Assembly: GCA_030583865.1 (NCBI GenBank)
Contig: CP129479.1
Span: 756,744-820,743, forward strand
DNA from: Thermodesulfobacteriota bacterium
GTDB lineage: Bacteria; Desulfobacterota; GWC2-55-46
Direction: 5' to 3'
DNA: 64,000 nucleotides
Below are positions 26,481-35,143 of this stretch, piece after piece. The translations under genes were made by a program, and so were the position numbers. The first letter of the stretch is position 1, and each line of letters opens with the position of its first letter. The notes under the pieces were generated by a model. It was given only the letters and a program-made list of their open reading frames with translations. It ran no database searches and had not been told where the DNA came from.

Positions 26481-27572
26481 TTACGGCCTCGAAAAACGCC
26501 CCTGAATCACATTTTCGGAAGTTGTACCGCAATTTTGCCGCAATTCCGAAAAGCCCAATCCAAAATCCAGCTTGTCTACCGACTCCCTCAGGTCTTCCTT
26601 AACCAGATTAACATAAATCATTGTCGTCTCGATGTCAAGATGACCAGCGAGCTTCATGATCTTCTGGACAGGCACGTTTTTCCGGGCGAGCTGGGTACAA
26701 AAGGTATGCCGGAGGGAATGTATGTCCGCATCCGTGATTCCGGCCCTCTTATAGCATACCTTGAGGTTCCGAAGCAAATTATTTTTCCTCGGTTTCCCCA
26801 TCTCGTTCGGGAAGACGTACCCGCTCGTGCCGGCCACCCTGTCCCTCTGGATCAGCAGGGCATTATAGGCGTCCTCGTTCAGCGGAACCGTCCGGGGCTG
26901 ATAGTTCTTCGTGTGATAGTTATACTCAGGCTTGTTCCTGACGTAAACCATCTTGTCCTCGAAATCTATATCGACCCATTCCAGCATCACGAGCTCCATC
27001 TTCCTCAGCCCCAAATTGATCCCCGCGACGATAAACGCCCACATGGAGTCAGTGGCCAGGGCCAGAAGCGTCCTTATCTCGTGATCCCGGAGCCAGCGGG
27101 GAAGCCTTTTGGTCTTAACCTTGTAGAACTTGACCTCTTTTACAGGGTTCTCGACCAGGTACTTCTTTGAGACCGCGTACTTGAGCATGCTCCGTATATC
27201 CGAGAGCTCCCGGTTTACCGTATTCTCAGAGACCCTGGCCTTCCTGGATCGCTTATAGGCTTCGATCACCGACGGGGTGATCTTTTCCAGGAATTCAATT
27301 CTGGATATATGCTGCCGGAAGTGGTCCATCGACAGCAGCATCCGGACATAGCCATTATGCGAAGCGTGGTCTTTGAAATACGGCAGGAACTCGCGCATGA
27401 ATTCCGAGATACTTATCTTGCTCGCGAACCCCAGACCATGGCGTTCCTTGCGGAGCTTCATATCCGCAATCCATGATTCCGCGTGACGCTTAGAGCTGAA
27501 CCGCCTGGTTCTGCGGACCCTATTAATCATTACGCTTGCTTCATATGAGCCCTTTTTGAACCTCACGCCCAT
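26481..27572 (-). CDS. Tyrosine recombinase (island integrase)
   Basis: 363 residues. A SAM-like core-binding domain (about 55-160) precedes the catalytic domain (170-340). Catalytic residues: Arg in N-L-G-L-R-K-M-E-L, Lys in the beta hairpin around T-K-N-Y-Q-P-R-T, H-S-L-R-H-T-F (HxxR), G-H-L-D-I-E-T-T, and nucleophile Tyr in M-I-Y-V-N. A short N-terminal R-R-T-R-R-F-S-S-K arm-binding-like segment is present. Its 3' end is 21 bases from the tRNA-Pro gene and 17 bases from the repeat, the normal place for the integrase acting on this site. Its start overlaps the stop of the small HTH gene upstream (ATG at 27572), implying an operon. Confidence 0.92.
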   Translation of the reverse strand: MGVRFKKGSYEASVMINRVRRTRRFSSKRHAESWIADMKLRKERHGLGFASKISISEFMREFLPYFKDHASHNGYVRMLLSMDHFRQHISRIEFLEKITPSVIEAYKRSRKARVSENTVNRELSDIRSMLKYAVSKKYLVENPVKEVKFYKVKTKRLPRWLRDHEIRTLLALATDSMWAFIVAGINLGLRKMELVMLEWVDIDFEDKMVYVRNKPEYNYHTKNYQPRTVPLNEDAYNALLIQRDRVAGTSGYVFPNEMGKPRKNNLLRNLKVCYKRAGITDADIHSLRHTFCTQLARKNVPVQKIMKLAGHLDIETTMIYVNLVKEDLRESVDKLDFGLGFSELRQNCGTTSENVIQGRFSRP

Positions 27573-27847
27573 TATGGGTCAACCTCCTTCCCTGGACGCG
27601 GCTCATTCGGCAAGTTATCCAAAAAGATGATAACACTTTCGATTGGCAAATCAAGGGCCTTAAGGATTCGTACAATGGTCCGGGTCTTGGTTTTGCGCCC
27701 TCTGAATTTCATCAATGTCTGCCAAGCCTCAAAGGAAACTCCGGCCTTTTTGCAGATATCTTTGATGTCATACATTTTTTTGAGCCGTTGTAGCTCAATC
27801 TGTCTTACATCAAATTCCCTTGTGATCATTTGCAACCCCGCTGACAA
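27572..27847 (-). CDS. Small HTH-type protein upstream of the integrase
   Basis: 91 residues. The middle (about 26-70) reads like a short Cro/CI-type helix-turn-helix: D-I-K-D-I-C-K-K-A-G-V-S near 27-38, a recognition-helix-like segment, then I-V-R-I-L-K-A-L-D-L. It overlaps the integrase start by one base, so it may regulate or assist the integrase (excisionase or repressor). An earlier ATG at 27847 and a later one near 27829 are both possible. TATAAT is at 27877-27882 on the minus strand. Confidence 0.6.
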   Translation of the reverse strand: MSAGLQMITREFDVRQIELQRLKKMYDIKDICKKAGVSFEAWQTLMKFRGRKTKTRTIVRILKALDLPIESVIIFLDNLPNEPRPGKEVDP

Positions 27848-28067
27848 GAACTCGCCATTTCTCCATGGCAGGAGTAATTATACGAGAGGGGCTGAAATAA
27901 AAATGGTCGGAAAAAGGGGAGTTTTGGAGGTATTTAATTTAAGATCCGCGGTGAGGTTTTCTCTTTGGCCTAAAAAGCTGAATGGGGGTACATCTGTTCT
28001 GAATTTATAAATGTAGTTAGAATCAAAGTTTGATAACCCCTATAGTTGCAGTAAAACTGAAATCACT

Positions 28068-28385
28068 TTATCGTGTCATAGCTTTAAGAAGTTTTACCGC
28101 GAGCCGAATTTTGCCTTCGTCAAAGTTCTTCAGTATTTTTTCCAATGCTTTTTTCAATTCCTCAGGATTTTCTTCGTGCTCATAAGCAAACAGTTCCCAC
28201 GCATCAATTTCTAATGAATCTGCAAGCCTTATAAGTAGGTCAAAGGTAGGGTTTTCTTTGCCACGCTCGATACTGCTCAAATAATTAGGACTGATATTCA
28301 TTCTTTCTGCCATGAATTCCTGAGTCCAGCCTCGATTTTCTCTTAAACTTTTTACTCTTATCCCGAATAGCTCTTTTTTGGTCAT
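28068..28385 (-). CDS. XRE-family transcriptional regulator
   Basis: 105 residues. An HTH_3 domain occupies about 8-65: R-V-K-S-L-R-E-N-R-G-W-T-Q-E-F-M-A near 10-26, then I-S-P-N-Y-L-S-S-I-E-R-G near 31-42 as the recognition helix. The C-terminal 35 residues are helical and charged. It is transcribed away from the second integrase and its start is preceded by AGGGGG. An inverted repeat overlapping its -10 box suggests autorepression and control of the integrase. Confidence 0.85.
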   Translation of the reverse strand: MTKKELFGIRVKSLRENRGWTQEFMAERMNISPNYLSSIERGKENPTFDLLIRLADSLEIDAWELFAYEHEENPEELKKALEKILKNFDEGKIRLAVKLLKAMTR

Positions 28386-28392
28386 TTGGGCC

Positions 28393-28429
28393 CCCTAAAT
28401 TTATAGGGTAATAATGTATTTTTGTGCAA
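28393..28429 (-). promoter_or_regulatory. Promoter and candidate operator of the XRE gene
   Basis: On the minus strand TTGCAC (28424-28429) and TATAAA (28400-28405) are 18 bases apart. CCCTA-N6-TAGGG (28393-28408) is an inverted repeat over the -10 box, a fitting site for the dimeric XRE protein. Confidence 0.55.
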
Positions 28430-28461
28430 GCTTTTTGAACAAGGCATTGCCTTTAGAAATA

Positions 28462-28491
28462 TTGACAATTCAATGCTAATAGGATTAGAAT
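28462..28491 (+). promoter_or_regulatory. Promoter of the second integrase
   Basis: TTGACA (28462-28467) and TAGAAT (28486-28491) with an 18-base spacer. It diverges from the XRE promoter, the -35 boxes being 32 bases apart. Confidence 0.55.
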
Positions 28492-28550
28492 ATAGGTATT
28501 GGATGGAAAATACCCTTAAAATTGATGCTGATATATGTAATGGGTGCGCC

Positions 28551-29645
28551 ATGGGATTATTTAAGCGCGGGAATATATGGTGGTTCAAATTTATGAGTAA
28601 AGGCCAACTAATACAGAGGTCTACTAAATCGCGGGACAAAAAATTAGCTGAACGAATTTATTGGAAGATACGCTCGGAAATAGTCGAGGCTCATTGGTTT
28701 GGAATGTCGGTTGCTGTTAACAAAACTGTAAGCGAGCTATTGGACAAATTTATTAAAGATTATGCTTCGTATCATAAATCTTCTAATACAGTTAAAAACG
28801 ATTCAAGTATGTCTAAAGAGATAAAGGCATTTTGCGGAAATACTCGCTTGGTTGATGTGACTCCGAGCCTAATATCATCGTATAAAGATGTATGTAGAGA
28901 AAAAAAATTATCTCCGGCTTCCATTAATCAGCGGCTTACCTTTTTAAATAAGGCTTTCAAATTAGCCATTAAGGAATGGGAATGGTGTCATATAAATCCG
29001 ATTGAGAAGGTCTCAAGGGAAAAAATTAGAAACGAAAGGGATAGATGGTTAAGCCTGGATGAGGAGAAGAGATTGATAGAGAAAAGTGTCCTTTATCCGA
29101 CTATTAAGGGAAACAAGACGGAGCCGCGCTATTGGCTTCAGGAGGTGGTTGTTTTTGCCCTCAATACCGGGATGCGTCAGGATGAAATCCTTTCTCTTCA
29201 GTGGACTACTGTTGATCTTTTCAGGAGAACGGTAACAGTGATGAAATCTAAAAACGGTGAAAAGAGAACCATTCCTTTGAATCGGAAAGCATTCGATCTC
29301 CTTAAAAGAAAGTCAATAAGAAATCATATCGGCAGGGATTATGTCTTTACAAGCGAGACCGGAACAAAAATTTCGAGGCGAAATCTTTATAGAGCTTTTT
29401 CAAAAGTTGTTCGGCGAATTAAGATTGATGATTTCAGATTCCATGATCTGCGCCATACATTTGCAACCAGACTTACGCAAGCAGGAATTGACCTTTACAA
29501 AATAAGCAAGCTCCTAGGCCATAAAGATTTAAGGACAACTCAAAGATATAGCCATCATTGGACTGAAAGCTTACGGAGTGGCGTCGAGGTGTTGGATAAG
29601 GTAGATACCGATTTGGATACAACCGACAAAAAAGGTGGGTGCTGA
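28551..29645 (+). CDS. Second tyrosine recombinase/phage-type integrase
   Basis: 364 residues from ATG 28551, where G-L-F-K-R-G-N-I-W-W-F-K-F begins as in many phage integrases; the frame is open further upstream but into the promoter. A core-binding domain (about 55-145) precedes the catalytic domain. Catalytic residues: Arg in N-T-G-M-R-Q-D-E-I, Lys in V-M-K-S-K-N-G-E-K-R, H-D-L-R-H-T-F, G-H-K-D-L-R-T-T, and Tyr in Q-R-Y-S-H. It is distinct from the tRNA-proximal integrase and much more A+T-rich, implying a second, nested integration event or a decayed prophage remnant. Confidence 0.9.
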   Translation: MGLFKRGNIWWFKFMSKGQLIQRSTKSRDKKLAERIYWKIRSEIVEAHWFGMSVAVNKTVSELLDKFIKDYASYHKSSNTVKNDSSMSKEIKAFCGNTRLVDVTPSLISSYKDVCREKKLSPASINQRLTFLNKAFKLAIKEWEWCHINPIEKVSREKIRNERDRWLSLDEEKRLIEKSVLYPTIKGNKTEPRYWLQEVVVFALNTGMRQDEILSLQWTTVDLFRRTVTVMKSKNGEKRTIPLNRKAFDLLKRKSIRNHIGRDYVFTSETGTKISRRNLYRAFSKVVRRIKIDDFRFHDLRHTFATRLTQAGIDLYKISKLLGHKDLRTTQRYSHHWTESLRSGVEVLDKVDTDLDTTDKKGGC

Positions 29646-29692
29646 TATTGGAGTAATGTATTGATTTTTAAATAAAATAACCAATGTGCCTT

Positions 29693-29732
29693 CACCCCCT
29701 GACCTCAAGACTGCCAGTCTTGCGGTCCCCCC
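29693..29732. repeat. Palindrome with tRNA anticodon-arm appearance
   Basis: GACC-t-CAAGACTG-c-CAGTCTTG-c-GGTC is a near-perfect inverted repeat 50-85 bases after the second integrase. Read on the minus strand it resembles a tRNA-Ala(GGC) anticodon arm followed by AGGTCAGGGG (variable loop and start of the T arm), so it might be a decayed attachment remnant. A simple operator or terminator palindrome is equally possible. Confidence 0.35.
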
Positions 29733-29860
29733 TCAGTATCTTATTACTACGGCGCCAGAACGTTTCAGAAAGTTACCCTGAGCTGACTGATATTATATAC
29801 TAGCAAGAGTGAAATTATCAAAATAAATTTTGTTTAAAAACAACAGATGGAGGCAGGATT

Positions 29861-30481
29861 ATGAAGAAGGATACAGATTTGAAATTGGATGTAGACACGA
29901 TTGAACTCGATATATCTTTCAAGAATCGAGCTTCGAAATCTGAGCCGACTAATTTTGTTACTGACTACAGGATCAAGATTTCTGCTTATGATGTTGAAGA
30001 AGACATTGAATTTGAGATAGGTGAGGCAGATGTGAAATTGATTAGAGTTGAGGAAATGAATTGTCGTGATATGGATATTATCTATATGGTGGATGGAATC
30101 AGTCAGAAGATCTATGATATATATATGTCGCTTATTGATAAGAACGGGGAATATGTAAATGCCATAAAGAAAGCGGGCATAACACGTTTTGAAAATATCT
30201 TATATGTTGACGATATATGTTTAAACCCCGAATACGATGAAAAGGGTTTGGAAAAACTCATATTGAGTACAGTCGTTGAGGCTATATGTACTTGCAGGAA
30301 TGGAATGATAATAATATGTTTACCTGATACGGATAAAGATGATCAGGAAGCTTGTTTGGCTGCCAGGGAATATTATAAGTCCTGGGTGTCTTTTGGTTTT
30401 AAACCGGTTTGCAAAAACAGTAGTGTCCTTTTCATGCGCATAGATTCCATAGCTCGGCCTTTTGAGCTGCTAAATGATTAA
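29861..30481 (+). CDS. Hypothetical protein, possibly GNAT-like
   Basis: 206 residues, acidic. The N-terminal half is beta-rich and unassigned. The C-terminal half (about 115-200) has the order of a GNAT acetyltransferase: I-L-Y-V-D-D-I-C-L-N-P-E-Y near 112-124, then E-K-G-L-E-K-L-I-L-S-T-V-V-E-A where family members bind acetyl-CoA, and a final strand. The Gln/Arg-x-x-Gly loop is only partly kept (E-K-G-L), so activity is uncertain. GGAGGCAGG precedes the ATG. It stands alone with its own terminator. Low G+C matches the second integrase, with which it may have arrived. Confidence 0.5.
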   Translation: MKKDTDLKLDVDTIELDISFKNRASKSEPTNFVTDYRIKISAYDVEEDIEFEIGEADVKLIRVEEMNCRDMDIIYMVDGISQKIYDIYMSLIDKNGEYVNAIKKAGITRFENILYVDDICLNPEYDEKGLEKLILSTVVEAICTCRNGMIIICLPDTDKDDQEACLAAREYYKSWVSFGFKPVCKNSSVLFMRIDSIARPFELLND

Positions 30482-30487
30482 TAATGC

Positions 30488-30519
30488 GGGGCGTTCGCTC
30501 GTGAACGCCCCAATTTTTT
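30488..30519 (+). terminator. Terminator after the GNAT-like gene
   Basis: GGGGCGTTC (30488-30496) and GAACGCCCC (30503-30511) pair perfectly; AA and six T follow. Confidence 0.85.
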
Positions 30520-30751
30520 GCTGCCCGTCTGTCCAGTCATTAGGGCACCTGCGCTCGCCTTTCAAACTCATTCTTTATATCTAATCAGCAAACAACTTGA
30601 AAAGCCTTTTTCTTCTCGAAAAAAACGGGGGTATTTGCTAATATAGGGCCATTTCCTAAAGGGTCTGAAATATGTAGTGAATAGCCGTAAGGCTCTAATA
30701 TCTTTTCATTTTAGAGCCTCAGAAATAGTATCGCGAATAGGAAGGCGACCC

Positions 30752-32866
30752 ATGACCCAACTGGAACATATAGAAGCTATCGAAAAGCGTCTCTGGAACG
30801 CGGCGGATACGCTTCGGGCGAACTCCAACTACGCGAGCAATGAATACTTCCTGCCCGTGATGGGCCTGATCTTTCTTCGGCACGCCTACAGCCGGTTTCT
30901 CACTGTCAAGGACGATATTGAAGCAAATCTCCCTCAGCGTGGCGGCAAAACGCGAGCCCTGACCAAGGCAGACTTCTCGCAGAAAAGCGCGATCTTCCTT
31001 CAGCCTAAGGCCCAGTTTGACACCCTCGTCAGTCTTAAGGATAGCGACGATCGCGCAAAGGCCGTCATCGAGGCCATGGAGTCCATCGAAAGCGACTACG
31101 AGAACCTTCGTGGAGTCCTGCCCAAGAGTGAATACCAGGAGCTGGACAATGCCGTGCTCGGTCAGCTCCTGCGCACGCTCAATCCTGACGAACTTAAACG
31201 TGTCTCCGGTGATGTGTTTGGCCGAATCTATGAATACTTCCTTACCCAGTTTGCCGATCAGAAGGCCCACGATGGGGGTGAGTTCTTTACGCCAGTCTCG
31301 CTGGTCTCACTTATCGCCAATGTGCTTGAGCCAGGTGGCGGTACAGTTTTGGATCCTGCCTGCGGCTCAGGTGGTATGTTCGTGCAGAGCGCTCGTTTCG
31401 TCGAGCGGCAGCACGAAAGTCCCACCGACAAGCTCACTTTCCGAGGTCTGGAGAAAAACGCCACGACCATACGTCTGGCCAAGATGAACCTTGCGGTCCA
31501 CGGACTGGAAGGCGACATCCAGAAGGCCATTACCTATTACGAAGACCCGCATGAGCTCCTCGGCAAGGCCGACTTCGTAATGGCAAATCCGCCTTTCAAT
31601 GTCGATGAGATCGACGCCGACAAGGTCAAGAACGACCCCCGCCTGCCCTTTAGCCTGCCCGGAGTGAACAAGAAAGGCAAGGTCTCGAACGGCAATTATA
31701 TCTGGATAAGTTATTTTTATAGTTACCTTGGTGAAACGGGCCGTGCGGGCTTCGTTATGTCGTCTCAGGCGTCAAGCGCCGGCCGCGACGAGGCCAAGGT
31801 GCGCCAGAAGCTCGTTGAAACCGGCGATGTCGACCTCATGATCGCCATCCGGTCCAATTTTTTCTATACCCGCACTGTGCCCTGCGAACTGTGGTTCCTC
31901 AACCGGGCAAAGCCCGAAAAGCACCGTGACAAGGTGCTGATGATAGATGCGCGGAACATTTACCGAAAGGTCACGCGGAAGATTTATGATTTCAGCTCGG
32001 AGCAGGAGCAAAACATCCTCGCTATCGTCTGGCTCTACCGGGGGCAGACAAACAAGTACCTTGACTTGGTGGCGGGCTATTGTCATAGGATGCTCAACGA
32101 GGGAACCGCGTGTTTTTCAGGCAAGGACGACGATGGCGAAACGATCGAGCCGCTACCGGCCTTTACCGCCTCACTTGATACGTTGCGCGACGCCATACAA
32201 CCGTTTCTGAAAACCCTCGCCGAAGATGCCGCCCATGCCGAGGCACTGAAGGAACTGAACGATGCGCTACCTATCTTCAAGGCCGATGTAGAGACATTTA
32301 AAAAGGCGGTGGCCGGGGAACAGGCTGCATGGAAGAAACAGAAGGCCACTAATGGCGAGCTAAAAAAGGCGGTTGACCGCCTCGCGCCCCTTGCCGAGTC
32401 CAGCCGTGATCTCGTCAAACAGACCGATCTGCTCTACAAGCTCGCCTGTAGGTTTATCGAAACCTGTGAGAACAATTGCGACGCTCGCAACAGCGATACA
32501 TGGGCCAATAGAGAGATCACACGCGCCCGTAAGGCTGCTGACGAGGCCCGTCAACTGGCTGTCGAACAACTTAAGCAGGTGAGATATTTCTGGAAACAGG
32601 CCCATTGGCTGACCGAACGCTTTCCCGAGGCGAAGCTTCGTAATGTGGAGGGTCTGGTAAAGCTTGTGGATAGAGCCGAGATCGAGGCCAACGACTGGAG
32701 CCTCACGCCCGGCCGATATGTGGGTGTCGCGCCTGAGGAAGTGGACGAGGACTTCGATTTCGAGGAAGCCCTGCGCGACATTCATATCGAACTCGAAGAC
32801 CTCAACGCCGAGGCCGTCAAACTGGCTGCTACCATCAAGAAGAACTTTGAGGAAATGGGGATATGA
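30752..32866 (+). CDS. hsdM: Type I restriction-modification system, DNA methyltransferase subunit HsdM
   Basis: 704 residues. An N-terminal helical HsdM_N domain (about 5-140) is followed by the N6-adenine methyltransferase domain: motif I L-D-P-A-C-G-S-G-G-M near 199-208 binds AdoMet and catalytic N-P-P-F is near 279-282. After the MTase domain (ending about 450) there is a long helical/coiled-coil extension (about 490-670), making this one of the larger HsdM forms. It methylates adenine in the sequence chosen by HsdS and forms part of the restriction complex. The start at 30752 follows GGAAGGCG. It overlaps hsdS by 4 bases (ATGA). Confidence 0.95.
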   Translation: MTQLEHIEAIEKRLWNAADTLRANSNYASNEYFLPVMGLIFLRHAYSRFLTVKDDIEANLPQRGGKTRALTKADFSQKSAIFLQPKAQFDTLVSLKDSDDRAKAVIEAMESIESDYENLRGVLPKSEYQELDNAVLGQLLRTLNPDELKRVSGDVFGRIYEYFLTQFADQKAHDGGEFFTPVSLVSLIANVLEPGGGTVLDPACGSGGMFVQSARFVERQHESPTDKLTFRGLEKNATTIRLAKMNLAVHGLEGDIQKAITYYEDPHELLGKADFVMANPPFNVDEIDADKVKNDPRLPFSLPGVNKKGKVSNGNYIWISYFYSYLGETGRAGFVMSSQASSAGRDEAKVRQKLVETGDVDLMIAIRSNFFYTRTVPCELWFLNRAKPEKHRDKVLMIDARNIYRKVTRKIYDFSSEQEQNILAIVWLYRGQTNKYLDLVAGYCHRMLNEGTACFSGKDDDGETIEPLPAFTASLDTLRDAIQPFLKTLAEDAAHAEALKELNDALPIFKADVETFKKAVAGEQAAWKKQKATNGELKKAVDRLAPLAESSRDLVKQTDLLYKLACRFIETCENNCDARNSDTWANREITRARKAADEARQLAVEQLKQVRYFWKQAHWLTERFPEAKLRNVEGLVKLVDRAEIEANDWSLTPGRYVGVAPEEVDEDFDFEEALRDIHIELEDLNAEAVKLAATIKKNFEEMGI

Positions 32867-34089
32867 GCTGGCGGGAATTTACGCTAGGAGATGCAATCCA
32901 TATTAAACATGGGTTTGCCTTTAAAAGTCAGTACTTTACTGATGAAGGGCAATATATTGTTCTTACTCCAGGAAACTTCAATGAGAAAGGCGGGTTTCGA
33001 TTAAGGCCCAATAAAGATCGGGCTTATGTTGGAGATATCCCTAAGAATTTTATTTTAACTGAAGGTGACTTGATTGTTGCAATGACCGAACAGGGTCCCG
33101 GCCTTCTTGGTAGTTCTGCTCTCATACCAGAGTCTGACCGTTTTCTCCATAATCAAAGACTCGGATTGATAGACACTCTAGATTCATCTAAAGTTAGCAA
33201 GCGCTTTTTATATTATTTATTCAATACTGAGATCGTCCGCGGACAGATTAACGGGAGCGCATCGGGGACAAAGGTTCGTCACACATCACCAGAAAGAATT
33301 TACAGGGTTAAAGTCACAGTCCCTGATATCAATGAACAGGAACGGATTGCCGAGATTCTCTCAGCCTATGACGAACTAATCGAGAATAACCAGCGGCGGA
33401 TTCGGTTGCTGGAGCAGGCATCGAGGCTGCTCTATAAAGAATGGTTCGTCTACTTTCGCTTTCCAGGTCATGAGCACATCAAAATAAAGGATGGTGTGCC
33501 GGAGTGGTGGGAGAAGAAAATTATAGATGAAGTATGCAAGACTATCGGTGGGGGCACTCCGTCAACACAGAAGCCTGAGTATTGGGATGGAGGCGAAGTA
33601 ACTTGGGTCATTCCCACTGATGTGACAAGAAATGACTGCATAGCTCTAATCTCAACCGAAAAAAAAATCACTGAATCTGGTTTGAAAGCTTCGTCTGCGC
33701 GCCTAGTGCCGCCAGATACAATTTTGATGACCAGCAGAGCCTCTGTTGGGTTTTTCGCAATGATTGATCAAGAGGTTTGTACTAACCAGGGATTTATTAA
33801 TATTATTCCAAATGAAGAATGGATGAGAATGTGCCTCCTTCATAACTTGATGTATCGTGTTGAAGAAATCCGTTCGCACGCGGGCGGATCAACATATCAG
33901 GAAATCAGCAAGGGGCGATTCCGGCAGATGAGTATCCTAATTCCTCCCAAATCTATCGCGCAGGAGTTTAATGATTTTGCTTACCAGATACTTCAGCAAA
34001 TCAGAGTTCTTAAAAAACAACAGATTGGATTGGTAAAGGCCCGCGACTTGCTTTTGCCGCGTCTGATGAATGGGGAGATCGCTGCATGA
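32863..34089 (+). CDS. hsdS: Type I restriction-modification system, specificity subunit HsdS
   Basis: 408 residues with the two-fold layout of HsdS. TRD1 is about 1-155, the conserved central helix about 160-200 (Q-E-R-I-A-E-I-L-S-A-Y-D-E-L-I-E-N), TRD2 about 215-370 (opening P-E-W-W-E-K-K, with G-G-G-T-P-S-T), and the C-terminal helix ends L-L-L-P-R-L-M-N-G-E-I. The two domains read the two halves of a bipartite site, which cannot be predicted here. The TRD-coding parts are more A+T-rich than hsdM, as expected for recombining specificity genes. The next operon gene starts 76 bases later. Confidence 0.93.
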   Translation: MSWREFTLGDAIHIKHGFAFKSQYFTDEGQYIVLTPGNFNEKGGFRLRPNKDRAYVGDIPKNFILTEGDLIVAMTEQGPGLLGSSALIPESDRFLHNQRLGLIDTLDSSKVSKRFLYYLFNTEIVRGQINGSASGTKVRHTSPERIYRVKVTVPDINEQERIAEILSAYDELIENNQRRIRLLEQASRLLYKEWFVYFRFPGHEHIKIKDGVPEWWEKKIIDEVCKTIGGGTPSTQKPEYWDGGEVTWVIPTDVTRNDCIALISTEKKITESGLKASSARLVPPDTILMTSRASVGFFAMIDQEVCTNQGFINIIPNEEWMRMCLLHNLMYRVEEIRSHAGGSTYQEISKGRFRQMSILIPPKSIAQEFNDFAYQILQQIRVLKKQQIGLVKARDLLLPRLMNGEIAA

Positions 34090-34165
34090 AGAATATCGCA
34101 CTCATAAAATCATCTTACAATGAAATACGCTGCATATTTTAACGCGTGAATGAGGGGACATAACA

Positions 34166-35137
34166 ATGGCTACAGCAGAGCAGATTAAAATTCTCATACG
34201 AGCGCACTTCGAAAATGATCTGGAACGATTTGTGACCGTTGCTCTTCAGATCGCTGCGCACGAGGCAAAAGCTGGGCATGCTTCGTTAGCGCATGACATT
34301 CGTAGGTATGTTGATAGGGCGAAACAGCGGTACGGACTATTGCCAGGTGTGAGCGTCAGTCGTGATCTTAGTGACATGCTACTTCAGACCAAACCAAGCG
34401 AGCATCTTTCCGAACTAATCGTCCATGAAGACTTGCGTTATCGAATTGCTCGCATCCTGGATGAGTATCGTCATCGCCAAAAGCTCAAGCAGCATGGCAT
34501 GACCAATCGGCGACGCATACTATTAGCTGGCCCCCCGGGAACGGGTAAGACGATGACAGCTTCGGTATTGGCTGGAGAACTGCATCTTCCATTGCATACG
34601 ATCTTGATGCATAAGCTAGTAACAAAATTCATGGGAGAGACCAGTGCCAAACTACGCCAAATTTTTGATGTTATTCAGGAAGAGCCGGGAATATACCTGT
34701 TTGACGAGTTCGATGCTATTGGCACACAGCGTGGGCGCGAACACGAAGTGGGAGAAATGCGAAGAGTCTTGAATTCATTTCTCCAATTCATCGAGCAGGA
34801 TGCTTCCGAAAGCATGATTATCGCTGCTACCAATACCTTTGACGTTTTGGACACAGCTTTGTTCAGGCGCTTTGATGATGTGCTGTATTACGAATTGCCG
34901 GATAAGAATGAACGTGCTCAGTTGCTTCAAAATCGTCTTAATAGTTACATGTCATCTGCACTAAATATAGAATCCTTGGCCAATGAGGCTGAATCACTGA
35001 GCCATGCCGAAATTTCAAGGGCCTGCGATGACGCGATTAAGCAGGTGCTGTTAACCAGACAAAAAAAGGTCACGAAAAAACTACTTGTGAGCATGTTAGC
35101 TCATCGTAAAGCGATCTATAGCAAAAAACGGGGGTAA
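34166..35137 (+). CDS. AAA ATPase, IetA-like (IetAS defence pair)
   Basis: 323 residues. A helical N-terminal part (1-115) is followed by one AAA module: Walker A G-P-P-G-T-G-K-T near 122-129, Walker B Y-L-F-D-E-F near 177-182, sensor 1 A-A-T-N near 220-223, and Arg fingers in F-R-R-F near 233-236. The subtilisin-like protease starts 6 bases after its stop. This ATPase plus S8 protease pair matches the IetA/IetS system, known as a plasmid stability/incompatibility locus in Agrobacterium and later reported as antiphage. It sits inside the hsd operon, between hsdS and hsdR. The pair assignment rests on domain order and coupling. Confidence 0.82.
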   Translation: MATAEQIKILIRAHFENDLERFVTVALQIAAHEAKAGHASLAHDIRRYVDRAKQRYGLLPGVSVSRDLSDMLLQTKPSEHLSELIVHEDLRYRIARILDEYRHRQKLKQHGMTNRRRILLAGPPGTGKTMTASVLAGELHLPLHTILMHKLVTKFMGETSAKLRQIFDVIQEEPGIYLFDEFDAIGTQRGREHEVGEMRRVLNSFLQFIEQDASESMIIAATNTFDVLDTALFRRFDDVLYYELPDKNERAQLLQNRLNSYMSSALNIESLANEAESLSHAEISRACDDAIKQVLLTRQKKVTKKLLVSMLAHRKAIYSKKRG

Positions 35138-35143
35138 GCAGGA

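Noticed and set aside
30590-30650. A sigma-70 promoter for hsdM from TTGAAA and TAATAT
   Set aside because: The two boxes are 36 bases apart, too far for a promoter; no better pair was found in the gap.
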